From contig JAEWPN010000023.1 in assembly GCA_023399455.1 (NCBI GenBank), forward strand, positions 1-14,813: DNA of 14,813 nucleotides, read 5' to 3'. A program made the position numbers and the translations under genes. The notes beneath the pieces are model-generated. The model worked only from the letters and a program-made list of their open reading frames with translations. It had not been told where the DNA came from and searched no databases. Numbering within the stretch: the first letter of the stretch is position 1; every line of letters begins with the position of its first letter. This document shows, piece after piece, positions 1-7,257 of the stretch. The stretch is from Bacillota bacterium (GTDB taxonomy: Bacteria > Bacillota > Clostridia > Lachnospirales > Lachnospiraceae).

Positions 1-14
1 TGGATTGTAAAGCG

Positions 15-848
15 ATGAAATATAAAGAATTATATGATTTCGGAGCCTTGGCACTTATGGAAGCGGGAATTGCCGAGGCTTCTTTGGATGCCAGGCTTTT
101 GCTTGAATTTGTCTGCCATACGAATAGAAATGATTTGTTGGTACATGGGGATAAAGAGGTACTTAAGAAAGAACAGGATATTTATGTAAACTATATTGAG
201 CGCCGAAAGGCACATGAACCGTTGCAGCACATTACAGGGGAGCAGGAATTTATGGGACTTGTCTTTGAGGTGAGCGGGAATGTCCTCGTTCCCAGGCAGG
301 ATACGGAGGTACTGGTCGAGGAAACGATGCGTTACCTTCATGACGGTATGAGCATATTAGATATGTGCACCGGTTCCGGCTGTATTCTTTTAAGTCTTTT
401 GAAATATTCCAACGGATGTAAGGGAGTAGGTGCGGATATTTCGCAGGAAGCGGTTGCGGTAGCGAAGAGAAATGCGGAGAATCTGCAGATATCTGAGGTG
501 AGTTTCGTGGAAAGCGATTTGTTTGAAAGCGTGGAAGGCAGGTACGATATTATCGTATCCAATCCCCCGTATATTTCCACCGGGGAAATTTCAGGTCTGA
601 TGGAGGAAGTTAAGGCCCATGAACCGCTTTTGGCCTTGGACGGCGGTGAAGACGGTCTCTTCTTTTATAGAAAAATCATTGAAAAGGCGCCGGAGCATCT
701 AAACGGCGGCGGTTATCTCTTTTTTGAGATCGGGTATGATCAGGCGGAAGCGGTAACGGATGAAATGAAGAAAGCGGGCTATAAGGAGATTTCGGTAGTA
801 AAGGATTATGCCGGCCTGGATAGGATCGTGTATGGATACATGAGCTGA
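15..848 (+). CDS. prmC: Release factor glutamine methyltransferase PrmC
   Basis: This cytoplasmic enzyme transfers a methyl group from S-adenosylmethionine to the glutamine of the GGQ motif in peptide-chain release factors, which improves translation termination. The 277-residue length is normal for the family. An N-terminal helical domain (about residues 1-90) is followed by a Rossmann methyltransferase domain. The SAM-binding loop is seen as LDMCTGSG (L115-G122). The substrate-glutamine-binding NPPY motif falls at N183-Y186, the same position as in E. coli PrmC. The ATG at 15 is preceded only by a weak Shine-Dalgarno region, and only 14 bases lie upstream, so the promoter is outside the window. 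Its substrate gene prfA starts 51 bp downstream on the same strand, the usual arrangement in Firmicutes. Identification is firm. Confidence 0.97.
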   Translation: MKYKELYDFGALALMEAGIAEASLDARLLLEFVCHTNRNDLLVHGDKEVLKKEQDIYVNYIERRKAHEPLQHITGEQEFMGLVFEVSGNVLVPRQDTEVLVEETMRYLHDGMSILDMCTGSGCILLSLLKYSNGCKGVGADISQEAVAVAKRNAENLQISEVSFVESDLFESVEGRYDIIVSNPPYISTGEISGLMEEVKAHEPLLALDGGEDGLFFYRKIIEKAPEHLNGGGYLFFEIGYDQAEAVTDEMKKAGYKEISVVKDYAGLDRIVYGYMS

Positions 849-898
849 AAGCGATAGAAAATTGTAAAGTGCCCGCGAAAGCGGTAGAAAGGTGTAAA
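847..898 (+). repeat. Imperfect 22-bp tandem repeat in the prmC-prfA spacer
   Basis: Two 22-bp units at 847-868 and 877-898, a 30-bp period, match at 19 of 22 positions (consensus GAAAGCGRTAGAAA followed by RKTGTAAA). The second unit carries the AAAGGTG ribosome-binding site of prfA. Bases 4-14, just before prmC, also contain ATTGTAAAGCG, which resembles the end of the unit. The simplest reading is a small duplication of a translation-initiation segment. Confidence 0.6.
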
Positions 899-899
899 A

Positions 900-1979
900 A
901 TGTTTGACAGGTTAGAAGATTTACTCATTCGGTTTGAAGAAATAATGGGAGAACTGGGCGAGCCGACCGTAACGAATAATCAGGAACGTTTTCGTGCGCT
1001 TATGAAAGAGCAGAGCGATTTAACACCCTTGGTGGAGGCATATAGAGAGTATAAGAAGTCCAAGCAGGATATCGATGACAGCTTGACGATGCTGGAGGAG
1101 GAATCCGACGAAGACATGCGTGAAATGTTAAAAGAGGAGCTGAATGCTTCAAAGAAACGCGTGGAGGAGCTGGAAGAAAAGCTGAAGATTCTTCTTCTGC
1201 CCAAGGACCCTAACGATGATAAGAACGTTATCGTGGAAATAAGAGCGGGAGCCGGCGGAGACGAAGCGGCCCTGTTTGCTGCGCAGATGTACCGTTTATA
1301 TGTTCATTATGCGGAAAGTCAGCGCTGGAAAGTAGAAACGATGAACGTGGATGAAATAGGAATCGGCGGTATGAAGGAAGTGAATTTCATGATTACCGGA
1401 AACGGCGCTTATTCCAAGCTGAAATACGAAAGCGGTGTACACCGTGTACAGCGCGTTCCCGAGACGGAATCAGGCGGACGTATTCATACTTCTACGATAA
1501 CGGTGGCAGTAATGCCTGAGGTAGAGGAGGTGGATGTAGTAATCGAAGATAAGGATATCCGTATCGATGTTATGCGTGCCTCAGGAAACGGAGGACAGTG
1601 CGTCAACACTACGGACTCTGCCGTTCGTTTGACCCATTATCCTACTGGAATCGTCGTATACAGCCAGACGGAGAAGTCGCAGCTTCAGAACAAGGCGAAG
1701 GCTTTCGCTTTGCTGCGAGCAAAATTATATGATATCGAGCAGCAGAAGCAGCATGATGCGGAGGCCGAGCTCAGAAGAAGCCAGATCGGTACCGGAGACC
1801 GTTCGGAGAAAATCAGGACCTATAACTTCCCGCAGGGAAGGGTAACGGATCACAGGATTAAGCTGACTCTGTATAAGATCGACGATATTATGAATGGAGA
1901 TATCGACGAGTTGCTGGATAGCTTAATTGCGGCGGATCAGGCGGCGAAGTTGGCGAAGATGAATGGGAATCAGATATAA
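900..1979 (+). CDS. prfA: Peptide chain release factor 1 (RF1)
   Basis: RF1 recognises UAA and UAG stop codons in the ribosomal A site and triggers hydrolysis of peptidyl-tRNA. The protein is 359 residues, standard for the family. The codon-recognition tripeptide of the PxT type, which marks RF1 rather than RF2 (SPF), appears as P187-E188-T189 inside [19 protein letters not shown]. The catalytic GGQ is at G231-G232-Q233 in [20 protein letters not shown]233 is the residue methylated by PrmC, encoded just upstream. An N-terminal coiled-coil-rich domain spans about residues 1-110. The ATG at 900 has an AAAGGTG Shine-Dalgarno at 888-894 with 5 nt spacing. No convincing intrinsic terminator is visible between its stop and the sugar-operon promoter 53 bp away. 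Confidence 0.98.
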   Translation: MFDRLEDLLIRFEEIMGELGEPTVTNNQERFRALMKEQSDLTPLVEAYREYKKSKQDIDDSLTMLEEESDEDMREMLKEELNASKKRVEELEEKLKILLLPKDPNDDKNVIVEIRAGAGGDEAALFAAQMYRLYVHYAESQRWKVETMNVDEIGIGGMKEVNFMITGNGAYSKLKYESGVHRVQRVPETESGGRIHTSTITVAVMPEVEEVDVVIEDKDIRIDVMRASGNGGQCVNTTDSAVRLTHYPTGIVVYSQTEKSQLQNKAKAFALLRAKLYDIEQQKQHDAEAELRRSQIGTGDRSEKIRTYNFPQGRVTDHRIKLTLYKIDDIMNGDIDELLDSLIAADQAAKLAKMNGNQI

Positions 1980-2031
1980 TTTTGTGAAAAACAGACAAGA
2001 AAATAATTAAAGTATTGGATATTTTTGCAGG

Positions 2032-2059
2032 TTGACATTTGCTCAAAAAAAGTTATACT
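2032..2059 (+). promoter_or_regulatory. SigA-type promoter of the sugar operon
   Basis: A perfect -35 TTGACA (2032-2037) and a -10 TATACT (2054-2059) are separated by 16 bp. Transcription should begin near 2066, giving a 5' leader of about 213 nt before the binding-protein ATG at 2279. The promoter sits immediately downstream of prfA, and a LacI-type operator covers its start point. Confidence 0.8.
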
Positions 2060-2065
2060 AAAGAT

Positions 2066-2081
2066 AGTGAAGCGTTTCACT
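2066..2081 (+). promoter_or_regulatory. LacI-family operator O1 at the transcription start
   Basis: AGTGAAGCGTTTCACT is a near-perfect 16-bp palindrome with the central CG typical of LacI/GalR-family operators; only one symmetric pair mismatches. It lies directly after the -10 box, where bound repressor would block initiation. The TG and CA ends are spaced for a 12-mer core rather than the 14-mer of a CcpA cre site, so a pathway-specific repressor is favoured. The likely partner is the LacI protein encoded at 7258-8271. Confidence 0.75.
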
Positions 2082-2089
2082 AAAAGCAT

Positions 2090-2123
2090 AAGAAAGTAAC
2101 AATGTTTACTTTCTTTTGTTTTT
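2090..2123 (+). other. Leader hairpin followed by a U-rich run
   Basis: AAGAAAGTAA (2090-2099) and TTACTTTCTT (2106-2115) form a perfect 10-bp stem with a 6-nt loop, followed by a T-rich stretch (2116-2123). The shape is that of an intrinsic terminator, but the stem has only two G-C pairs, so it would be weak. It lies in the transcribed leader between the two operators and could attenuate transcription or simply be AT-rich DNA. Confidence 0.4.
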
Positions 2124-2130
2124 ACATTTC

Positions 2131-2146
2131 GGTTAAACGTTTCACA
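2131..2146 (+). promoter_or_regulatory. LacI-family operator O2 in the leader
   Basis: GGTTAAACGTTTCACA has a central CG at 2138-2139 and a right half-site (CGTTTCAC) identical over 8 bp to that of O1. The left half is degenerate (TTAAACG rather than GTGAAACG). The two operator centres are 65 bp apart, about six helical turns, so one repressor tetramer could bind both and loop the DNA. Confidence 0.65.
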
Positions 2147-2166
2147 AAAGTATTAGAAGGTACCAG

Positions 2167-2239
2167 TGTGAAAAATTTATTTTTCACAGCAAAATTCATT
2201 TTGCATGCAAATTTTGTGCTTAAGATGTGCAGGCACATC
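2167..2239 (+). other. Cluster of inverted repeats in the sugar-operon leader
   Basis: Three inverted repeats follow one another. A 9-bp stem TGTGAAAAA/TTTTTCACA with a TTTA loop spans 2167-2188. A perfect 12-bp palindrome TTTGCATGCAAA lies at 2200-2211, flanked by CAAAAT (2190-2195) and ATTTTG (2211-2216). A GATGTG/CACATC stem with a CAGG loop spans 2224-2239. None carries a terminator-like tail. They end 28 nt before the ribosome-binding site at 2268. No known riboswitch class is recognised. Confidence 0.45.
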
Positions 2240-2278
2240 CGCTCAAATTCGCAGACATCGAAAATATGGAGGATTAGT

Positions 2279-3595
2279 ATGAAAAAAGCATTAGCAGCAG
2301 CACTTGTTTCCACAATGATATTGGGGCTGACAGCCTGTGGCAGTGCGCAGGAAGCAGCAAAGGAAGAAACTGCCGGACAGAACCCAGTAAGCACCGGGCA
2401 AGAAGAATCACCCGAAGCCGGTGAAAAGGCAGGTGGGGAAGAGGTAACGATTACGTATTGCAATTTCAATGCTTCCGGTGGAAATGAGGAAACATTGAAC
2501 AAGATGTATGAAAAATTCCACGAGGAATACCCTGACATTACTGTAAACATTGAGACGGTCGCATATAGTGATTATTTTACGGCTATGCAGACAAGGGTGG
2601 CCGGCGGAACGGCACCGGATTGCTATGAACTGAATATTGAGAATTTCGCATCTTATGCAGCCAAAGGAGTGCTGGCAGATATCTCCGGAGCGGAAACTTC
2701 GAATTTCAATGAGACCGCATTGAGTGCATTTAATGTAGACGGTAAGCAATATGGTCTTCCGGGGAATTTTTCGAACGTAGTATTGATTTACAACAAAGAC
2801 CTGTTTGATAAGGCCGGTGCAGAATATCCGACAGACGACTGGACATGGGAAGACGCACAAAAGGCGGCGGAGAAGATCCGGGCGCTTTCCGATGATACAT
2901 ATGGTATCTATGCACCGCTTACTTACAATGAATTCTATAAAGTTGCTTCTCAGTACGGAGGCGGTCTGTTAAACGATGATAAGACGGAATTTACTATTAA
3001 TTCTCCGGAAAATATCGAGGCTGCGCAAATGATGATCGACCGTGTCCTCGTATCCAATGTAGCGCCTACAGAGGAGCAGATGGGCGGAATGGGAGATTGG
3101 GATTTATTCGAAAGCGGACGTCTTGGGATGATCCCGACCGGAATATGGGCATTCAATACCTTTAAAGATGCCTGTGATTTCAACTGGGATATTTGTGTGG
3201 AACCTGGCGGAACAGAGAAAGCGACTCATTTCTTTAGTAACGCTTTAGTTGTAAATGCAGATAGTGAGCAGGCGGCGGCAGCTACCACATGGATTACATG
3301 GCTTGCATCCAGTGATGAAGCGGCACAGATAAGAATCGATGCAGGCTGGGACCTTCCGGCAATCAAAAATGAGACGGTACTAAATTCTTATCTTGAAGTA
3401 ACTCCTCCTGATAACAAGCAGGCAGTATTTACTTCACTGGATTATCTGGTAGTACCTCCAATTATTGAGGATTATAGTTTGATGTCCGATATTATTACGG
3501 AGGAGCTTTCGAAGGCAGCCAGTGGGAAAACCACGGTTGAGGATGCATTGAATCAAGCACAGGAAGAATGTGAGACTTTAATTACACTGAACTAA
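2279..3595 (+). CDS. Carbohydrate ABC transporter substrate-binding lipoprotein
   Basis: This is a family-1 extracellular solute-binding protein (COG1653, MalE/UgpB-like) that captures an oligosaccharide at the outer face of the membrane and delivers it to the two permeases encoded next. The 438-residue protein starts MKKALAAALVSTMILGLTAC. That is a lipoprotein signal peptide with lipobox LTAC, so Cys20 should be lipidated. A Ser/Glu/Gly-rich linker follows, then the two-lobed binding domain (YDYF-type motifs, GIWAFN, LVVNADSEQ). The frame is open upstream to 2102, but the ATG at 2279 is chosen because GGAGG at 2268-2272 lies 6 nt before it and the signal peptide begins there. It is first in the operon, after a promoter with two LacI operators. 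Sugar specificity cannot be read from sequence, but the co-encoded alpha-glucosidases suggest alpha-gluco-oligosaccharides. Confidence 0.93.
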   Translation: MKKALAAALVSTMILGLTACGSAQEAAKEETAGQNPVSTGQEESPEAGEKAGGEEVTITYCNFNASGGNEETLNKMYEKFHEEYPDITVNIETVAYSDYFTAMQTRVAGGTAPDCYELNIENFASYAAKGVLADISGAETSNFNETALSAFNVDGKQYGLPGNFSNVVLIYNKDLFDKAGAEYPTDDWTWEDAQKAAEKIRALSDDTYGIYAPLTYNEFYKVASQYGGGLLNDDKTEFTINSPENIEAAQMMIDRVLVSNVAPTEEQMGGMGDWDLFESGRLGMIPTGIWAFNTFKDACDFNWDICVEPGGTEKATHFFSNALVVNADSEQAAAATTWITWLASSDEAAQIRIDAGWDLPAIKNETVLNSYLEVTPPDNKQAVFTSLDYLVVPPIIEDYSLMSDIITEELSKAASGKTTVEDALNQAQEECETLITLN

Positions 3596-3616
3596 TGTAG
3601 GAATGGGACGATAAGC

Positions 3617-4531
3617 ATGTCAAAGCAGAAAAGGAAAATAGAAAAAGAGAAAATAGTGCAGGCGCTGCCATTTATGCTTCCAAGCTTTGCAGGAATGTTG
3701 ATATTCAGCCTTTTTCCGGTACTGATAGCTATATTCTTAAGCTTTACGGACTGGAATGGTCTGGAGCAGCTTACACTGAAGACAATTACAGAACATTTTG
3801 TAGGGATACAAAACTATAAGGTAATATTAGGCGGTAAGGAGTTCTGGACAGTCCTTGGACATACGCTTTACTACATTGTCTTGTATATTCCGCTTGTATT
3901 CGCAGCTTCCCTTGGAGTCGCAGTATTACTGAACAAAAAGAGGAAGGGAACTATGGTATTCCGTGTACTTTATTATATTCCGGTACTGACTTCGTGGGTG
4001 GCGGCAAGTCTTATATGGAAATGGGTATTAAGTCCGAGGTATGGGGTACTCAATCAGCTTTTGGCGCTGATAGGGATCAGTGGGCCGGGATGGCTGACTA
4101 GTGAAGTGTGGGCAATGCCCGGTATTGTGCTGGCATCTGTCTGGAAGGATATGGGGTTTTTTGGATTGTTTCTTTTATCCGGCCTACAGGCAATTGATCC
4201 GACATATTATGAAGCAGCAAAGGTCGATGGCGCAGGCAGAGGAGTATCTTTTTTCAAAATAACGCTGCCTTTATTGACTCCATCCATCTTCTTTTGCCTG
4301 ATCATGTCGCTGATCAATGCATTCCAGATGTTTCCTCAGGTTCAGATCATGACGGAAGGCGGGCCGAGTGGTGCGACGGAAGTTATGGTGGAGCGGATTT
4401 ACACCTATGGATTTAGCTATTTTAAAATGGGCTATGCGTCGGCATATTCATGGTTATTGTTTGTGATTATTTTCGTGTTGACAATGATACAGATGAAATT
4501 ACAGAATGGATGGGTGCATTATGAATCATAA
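3617..4531 (+). CDS. Carbohydrate ABC transporter permease (MalF/UgpA type)
   Basis: This is one of two inner-membrane subunits forming the sugar channel (COG1175). The 304-residue protein begins with a short charged segment (KQKRKIEKEK) and has about six hydrophobic membrane segments. The first is around residues 15-40 (FMLPSFAGMLIFSLFPVLIAIFLSF) and the last near the C-terminus. The cytoplasmic EAA loop that docks onto the ATPase is seen as EAAKVDGAG at about residues 199-207, followed by the FFKITLPLL helix. The gene begins 21 bp after the binding-protein stop and overlaps the second permease gene by 11 bp, suggesting translational coupling. No ATPase gene is found in the operon. Confidence 0.94.
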   Translation: MSKQKRKIEKEKIVQALPFMLPSFAGMLIFSLFPVLIAIFLSFTDWNGLEQLTLKTITEHFVGIQNYKVILGGKEFWTVLGHTLYYIVLYIPLVFAASLGVAVLLNKKRKGTMVFRVLYYIPVLTSWVAASLIWKWVLSPRYGVLNQLLALIGISGPGWLTSEVWAMPGIVLASVWKDMGFFGLFLLSGLQAIDPTYYEAAKVDGAGRGVSFFKITLPLLTPSIFFCLIMSLINAFQMFPQVQIMTEGGPSGATEVMVERIYTYGFSYFKMGYASAYSWLLFVIIFVLTMIQMKLQNGWVHYES

Positions 4532-5354
4532 GGCAAAAGAAATATTGGGCAGTGCGGGATATTATTTCATATCAATTGCAATTTCCCTGATCGTGATGCT
4601 TCCGTTTTTCTGGATGCTTTCAACCTCGTTAAAAAGCAAGGGAGCGTTGATGGCGCTCCCTGTACAGTGGATTCCGCAGGAGCCGACGCTGGATGCGTAT
4701 AGCCAGGTGTTCCAGCGCTTTCCTTTTCTTAAGGCTGTGGGAAACAGTATGCTTATCACAGTATGCTATACGGTGATTACGATTCTTTCGTCATCTATGG
4801 CAGCATTTGCATTTACGAAGATCCGCTTTCCGCTGGCAGATGGAATTTTCAAAGTATATCTTGCTTCTATGATGATTCCGACACAAGTCACATTGATACC
4901 CTTGTTTATCATTATGAATCATATGGGATTGATCAATTCTTATGGGAGCGTGATTTTTCCATCCCTTTTTAAGGCATTTGGTATATTTCTTCTAGTGCAG
5001 AATATGCGCTCCGTGCCGAACGATTACATTGAGGCCGCACAGATCGATGGGGCGAGCATGTGGTACATTTATTGGAAGATAATGCTTCCGTTGTCGCTTC
5101 CGGCAATTGCAACATTGGCGATTACAACGTTCATGGATAGTTGGAACGATTATCTATGGCCTTTGGTAATGTTGTCGGACCGCAATAAAATGACCATAAC
5201 ATTGGCACTCAATAATTTAAACGGGCAGTATGCTACGGAGTATAACGTATTAATGGCAGGCAGCCTGATTTCAATGATACCAATTATCATTGTATATATC
5301 GGTGCTAATTCAAAAATGAAATCCGGCATAATGGTCGGTGGAATAAAGGGGTAA
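4521..5354 (+). CDS. Carbohydrate ABC transporter permease (MalG type)
   Basis: This is the second membrane subunit of the sugar importer (COG0395). From the ATG at 4521 it is 277 residues, with about six membrane segments. The EAA loop IEAAQIDGASMWYIYWKIMLPL has its glutamate near residue 171. The C-terminus MVGGIKG matches the conserved GG-x-KG-type end of MalG-family permeases. An in-frame ATG exists at 4506, but nothing like a Shine-Dalgarno precedes it. GGATGGG lies a few bases before 4521, and MNHKAKEI is a natural family start. The gene overlaps the 3' end of the MalF-type gene by 11 bp, and the glycosidase gene follows 10 bp after its stop. Confidence 0.94.
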   Translation: MNHKAKEILGSAGYYFISIAISLIVMLPFFWMLSTSLKSKGALMALPVQWIPQEPTLDAYSQVFQRFPFLKAVGNSMLITVCYTVITILSSSMAAFAFTKIRFPLADGIFKVYLASMMIPTQVTLIPLFIIMNHMGLINSYGSVIFPSLFKAFGIFLLVQNMRSVPNDYIEAAQIDGASMWYIYWKIMLPLSLPAIATLAITTFMDSWNDYLWPLVMLSDRNKMTITLALNNLNGQYATEYNVLMAGSLISMIPIIIVYIGANSKMKSGIMVGGIKG

Positions 5355-5364
5355 GGAGACGAAA

Positions 5365-7236
5365 ATGATGGAAAATAAAATCATTGGACTCGATCAGGAA
5401 ATAATAAAGAACTTTCGAGTGAATAGAAAAGGCAGTAAAGTTATCATGGAATATGACTGTAATGCCGGAGCGGTGTATGGATTAGGTGAGCGTTACTGCA
5501 GCGTAAACCATATTGGAAAGAAATTAAAGAGTCTTGTTATTGAGAAATTTTGTGAACAGGGAGAATACGCATATCTGCCGATACCTTTTTATCATACAAG
5601 CGAGGGGCACGGGGTATTTGTGGATACCGCATATGAGGTGGATTTTGACTTTACGGAAGGATGCTTTCGTATAGAACTTGCGTCAGATGCAGAGTGGACG
5701 CTATACTTTTTCTATGGGACGCCCAAGGAGATTATTTCCCAGTTCGTAGAAAAGACAGGAGAGATTGTGCTTCCGCCCAAATGGGCATTCGGTGTATGGG
5801 CGTCGGCTAACCGCTGGAAATGCCAAAAGGATATTGAAGAGCAGTTAGAGTATGCCCGCAAGTATGATTATCCGATCAGCGTAATTGTGATTGAAGCATG
5901 GAGTGACGAGGCAACTTTTTACTTATGGAATGGGTCAAAATACAAACCGGTGGACGGGGCAGAGTATCTTACACAGGAGGATATTAGGTTTACCGAGCCT
6001 TGGCCGTCGCCGGACCAAATGATTCGGGCAATTCACGAAAAAGGGATGAAATTGGTTCTCTGGCAGATACCGGCGCTCAAAGAACTCGATCCCGGACAGG
6101 AAAGTGAGCAGCATGATAATGACTGTACCTATGCGGTGGAGGAGAAGCTGGTTGGTACTAATCCGGATGGCAGTCCGTATAAGATTCCGAAACAGTGGTT
6201 TATTGGTTCGATGCTTCCTGATTTTTCCAACCCAGAGACAAGAAAGTGGTGGTTTTCCAAGAGAAAATATTTGCTGAATATGGGAGTGGATGGATTCAAA
6301 ACGGATGGCGGAGAATTTATTCATGATGTGGAAACAAACTTTTATCAGAATGTCAGCGGAAAAGAAGTGAAGAATCTTTATCCTGCTCAGTATGAAAAAG
6401 CATATGCGGAATTTATCGGTAAAGATCGTATTTTGTTCAGCCGTGCCGGATATGTAGGAGCACAGACAACGCCTATGCACTGGGCAGGTGACCAGATGTC
6501 TAAGTTCTCCGAACTGCAGGCTGTCCTACGTGCGGGACTTTCGCTTTCTCTTTGCGGCGTGCCTTTTTGGAGCTTTGACATTGGAGGATTTGCAGGACCG
6601 ATGCCCACTAAAGAGCTATATCTGCGGGCAACGGCACTCGGAGCCTTTGTACCCGCGATGCAGTGGCATAGTGAACCTGCAAGCGGGCAATTTGCTGAAG
6701 TCATGAAAGGAACAGTAGCAGTGAACGACAGAAGTCCGTGGAATATGGCGGCTTTTTATGGAGACGATGAGGAGATTTTACAAACCTCTTGTTATTTTGC
6801 AAACCTGCATATGAATTTTTTACCTTATTTTTATGCAGAAGCAGAAAAATGTGCGAAAAACCGGGAGCCCTTCTTAAAGCATCTGTATCTGGAATATCCC
6901 GGGGATAAAAACGTACTGGATATTGATGATGCCTACATGATAGGAGATCTTTTGGTGGCTCCGGTTGTAGAGGAAGGTGCTGCAGGAAGAAGTGTATATT
7001 TACCGGAGGGAATATGGTATGATTTCTGGGACGGCAGCAGAATGGAAGGAGGAAGAGAGATTTATCAGGAAGTTCCGTTTGGGAAAATAATGCTTTTCGT
7101 CCGCGGGAACGCTGCGATCACTTTGAATCTCGGCCCAAATGAGGAAATTGGACAGAAGGTAGGAAATGACGTGAAAAATAATACAAATCTGTGTATAATT
7201 AAATTCGGAGACAGTGAGAATCTTCACAGGAAATAA
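5365..7236 (+). CDS. Glycoside hydrolase family 31 alpha-glycosidase
   Basis: This is a retaining exo-glycosidase that removes terminal alpha-linked sugars; GH31 includes alpha-glucosidases and alpha-xylosidases. The GLGER motif of the N-terminal beta-sandwich appears at about residues 39-43. The (beta/alpha)8 barrel begins near PPKWAFGVWASANRW. The catalytic nucleophile is Asp314 in DGFKTDGGE and the probable acid/base is Asp376 in MHWAGDQ, followed by GVPFWSFDIGGF. At 623 residues it is shorter than the usual 650-800. The sequence reaches GLGER within 40 residues, so the N-terminal domain is reduced. There is no signal peptide, so the enzyme is cytoplasmic and acts on imported oligosaccharide. 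AAGGAG at 5353-5358 serves the ATG at 5365; a second ATG follows at 5368. The exact linkage specificity is uncertain. Confidence 0.9.
   Translation: MMENKIIGLDQEIIKNFRVNRKGSKVIMEYDCNAGAVYGLGERYCSVNHIGKKLKSLVIEKFCEQGEYAYLPIPFYHTSEGHGVFVDTAYEVDFDFTEGCFRIELASDAEWTLYFFYGTPKEIISQFVEKTGEIVLPPKWAFGVWASANRWKCQKDIEEQLEYARKYDYPISVIVIEAWSDEATFYLWNGSKYKPVDGAEYLTQEDIRFTEPWPSPDQMIRAIHEKGMKLVLWQIPALKELDPGQESEQHDNDCTYAVEEKLVGTNPDGSPYKIPKQWFIGSMLPDFSNPETRKWWFSKRKYLLNMGVDGFKTDGGEFIHDVETNFYQNVSGKEVKNLYPAQYEKAYAEFIGKDRILFSRAGYVGAQTTPMHWAGDQMSKFSELQAVLRAGLSLSLCGVPFWSFDIGGFAGPMPTKELYLRATALGAFVPAMQWHSEPASGQFAEVMKGTVAVNDRSPWNMAAFYGDDEEILQTSCYFANLHMNFLPYFYAEAEKCAKNREPFLKHLYLEYPGDKNVLDIDDAYMIGDLLVAPVVEEGAAGRSVYLPEGIWYDFWDGSRMEGGREIYQEVPFGKIMLFVRGNAAITLNLGPNEEIGQKVGNDVKNNTNLCIIKFGDSENLHRK
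7194..7227 (+). promoter_or_regulatory. Possible internal promoter and degenerate operator before the LacI gene
   Basis: A perfect TATAAT lies at 7194-7199 inside the end of the GH31 gene, but no good -35 is visible at the right distance (GTGAAA at 7171-7176 is the best at 17 bp). Just after the expected start point is GTGAGAATCTTCAC (7214-7227), an inverted repeat with GTGA/TCAC ends. It has the same 14-bp span and outer bases as the two operators at 2066 and 2131, but lacks the central CG. This could provide separate, self-controlled expression of the repressor. Confidence 0.35.
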
Positions 7237-7257
7237 GTAGATGGGGCAGTGGCTGGG

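Noticed and set aside
2066..2081. CcpA cre site
   Set aside because: The TG and CA ends are 12 bp apart rather than the 14 bp of the cre consensus, so a dedicated LacI protein is the better match.
2102..2278. N-terminal 59-codon extension of the solute-binding protein
   Set aside because: It runs through the operator and hairpin leader, lacks a ribosome-binding site, and would bury the lipoprotein signal peptide that starts at 2279.
5935..6480. Minus-strand frame of 181 codons inside the GH31 gene
   Set aside because: It is a shadow frame antisense to conserved catalytic motifs, with no initiation signal or known domain.
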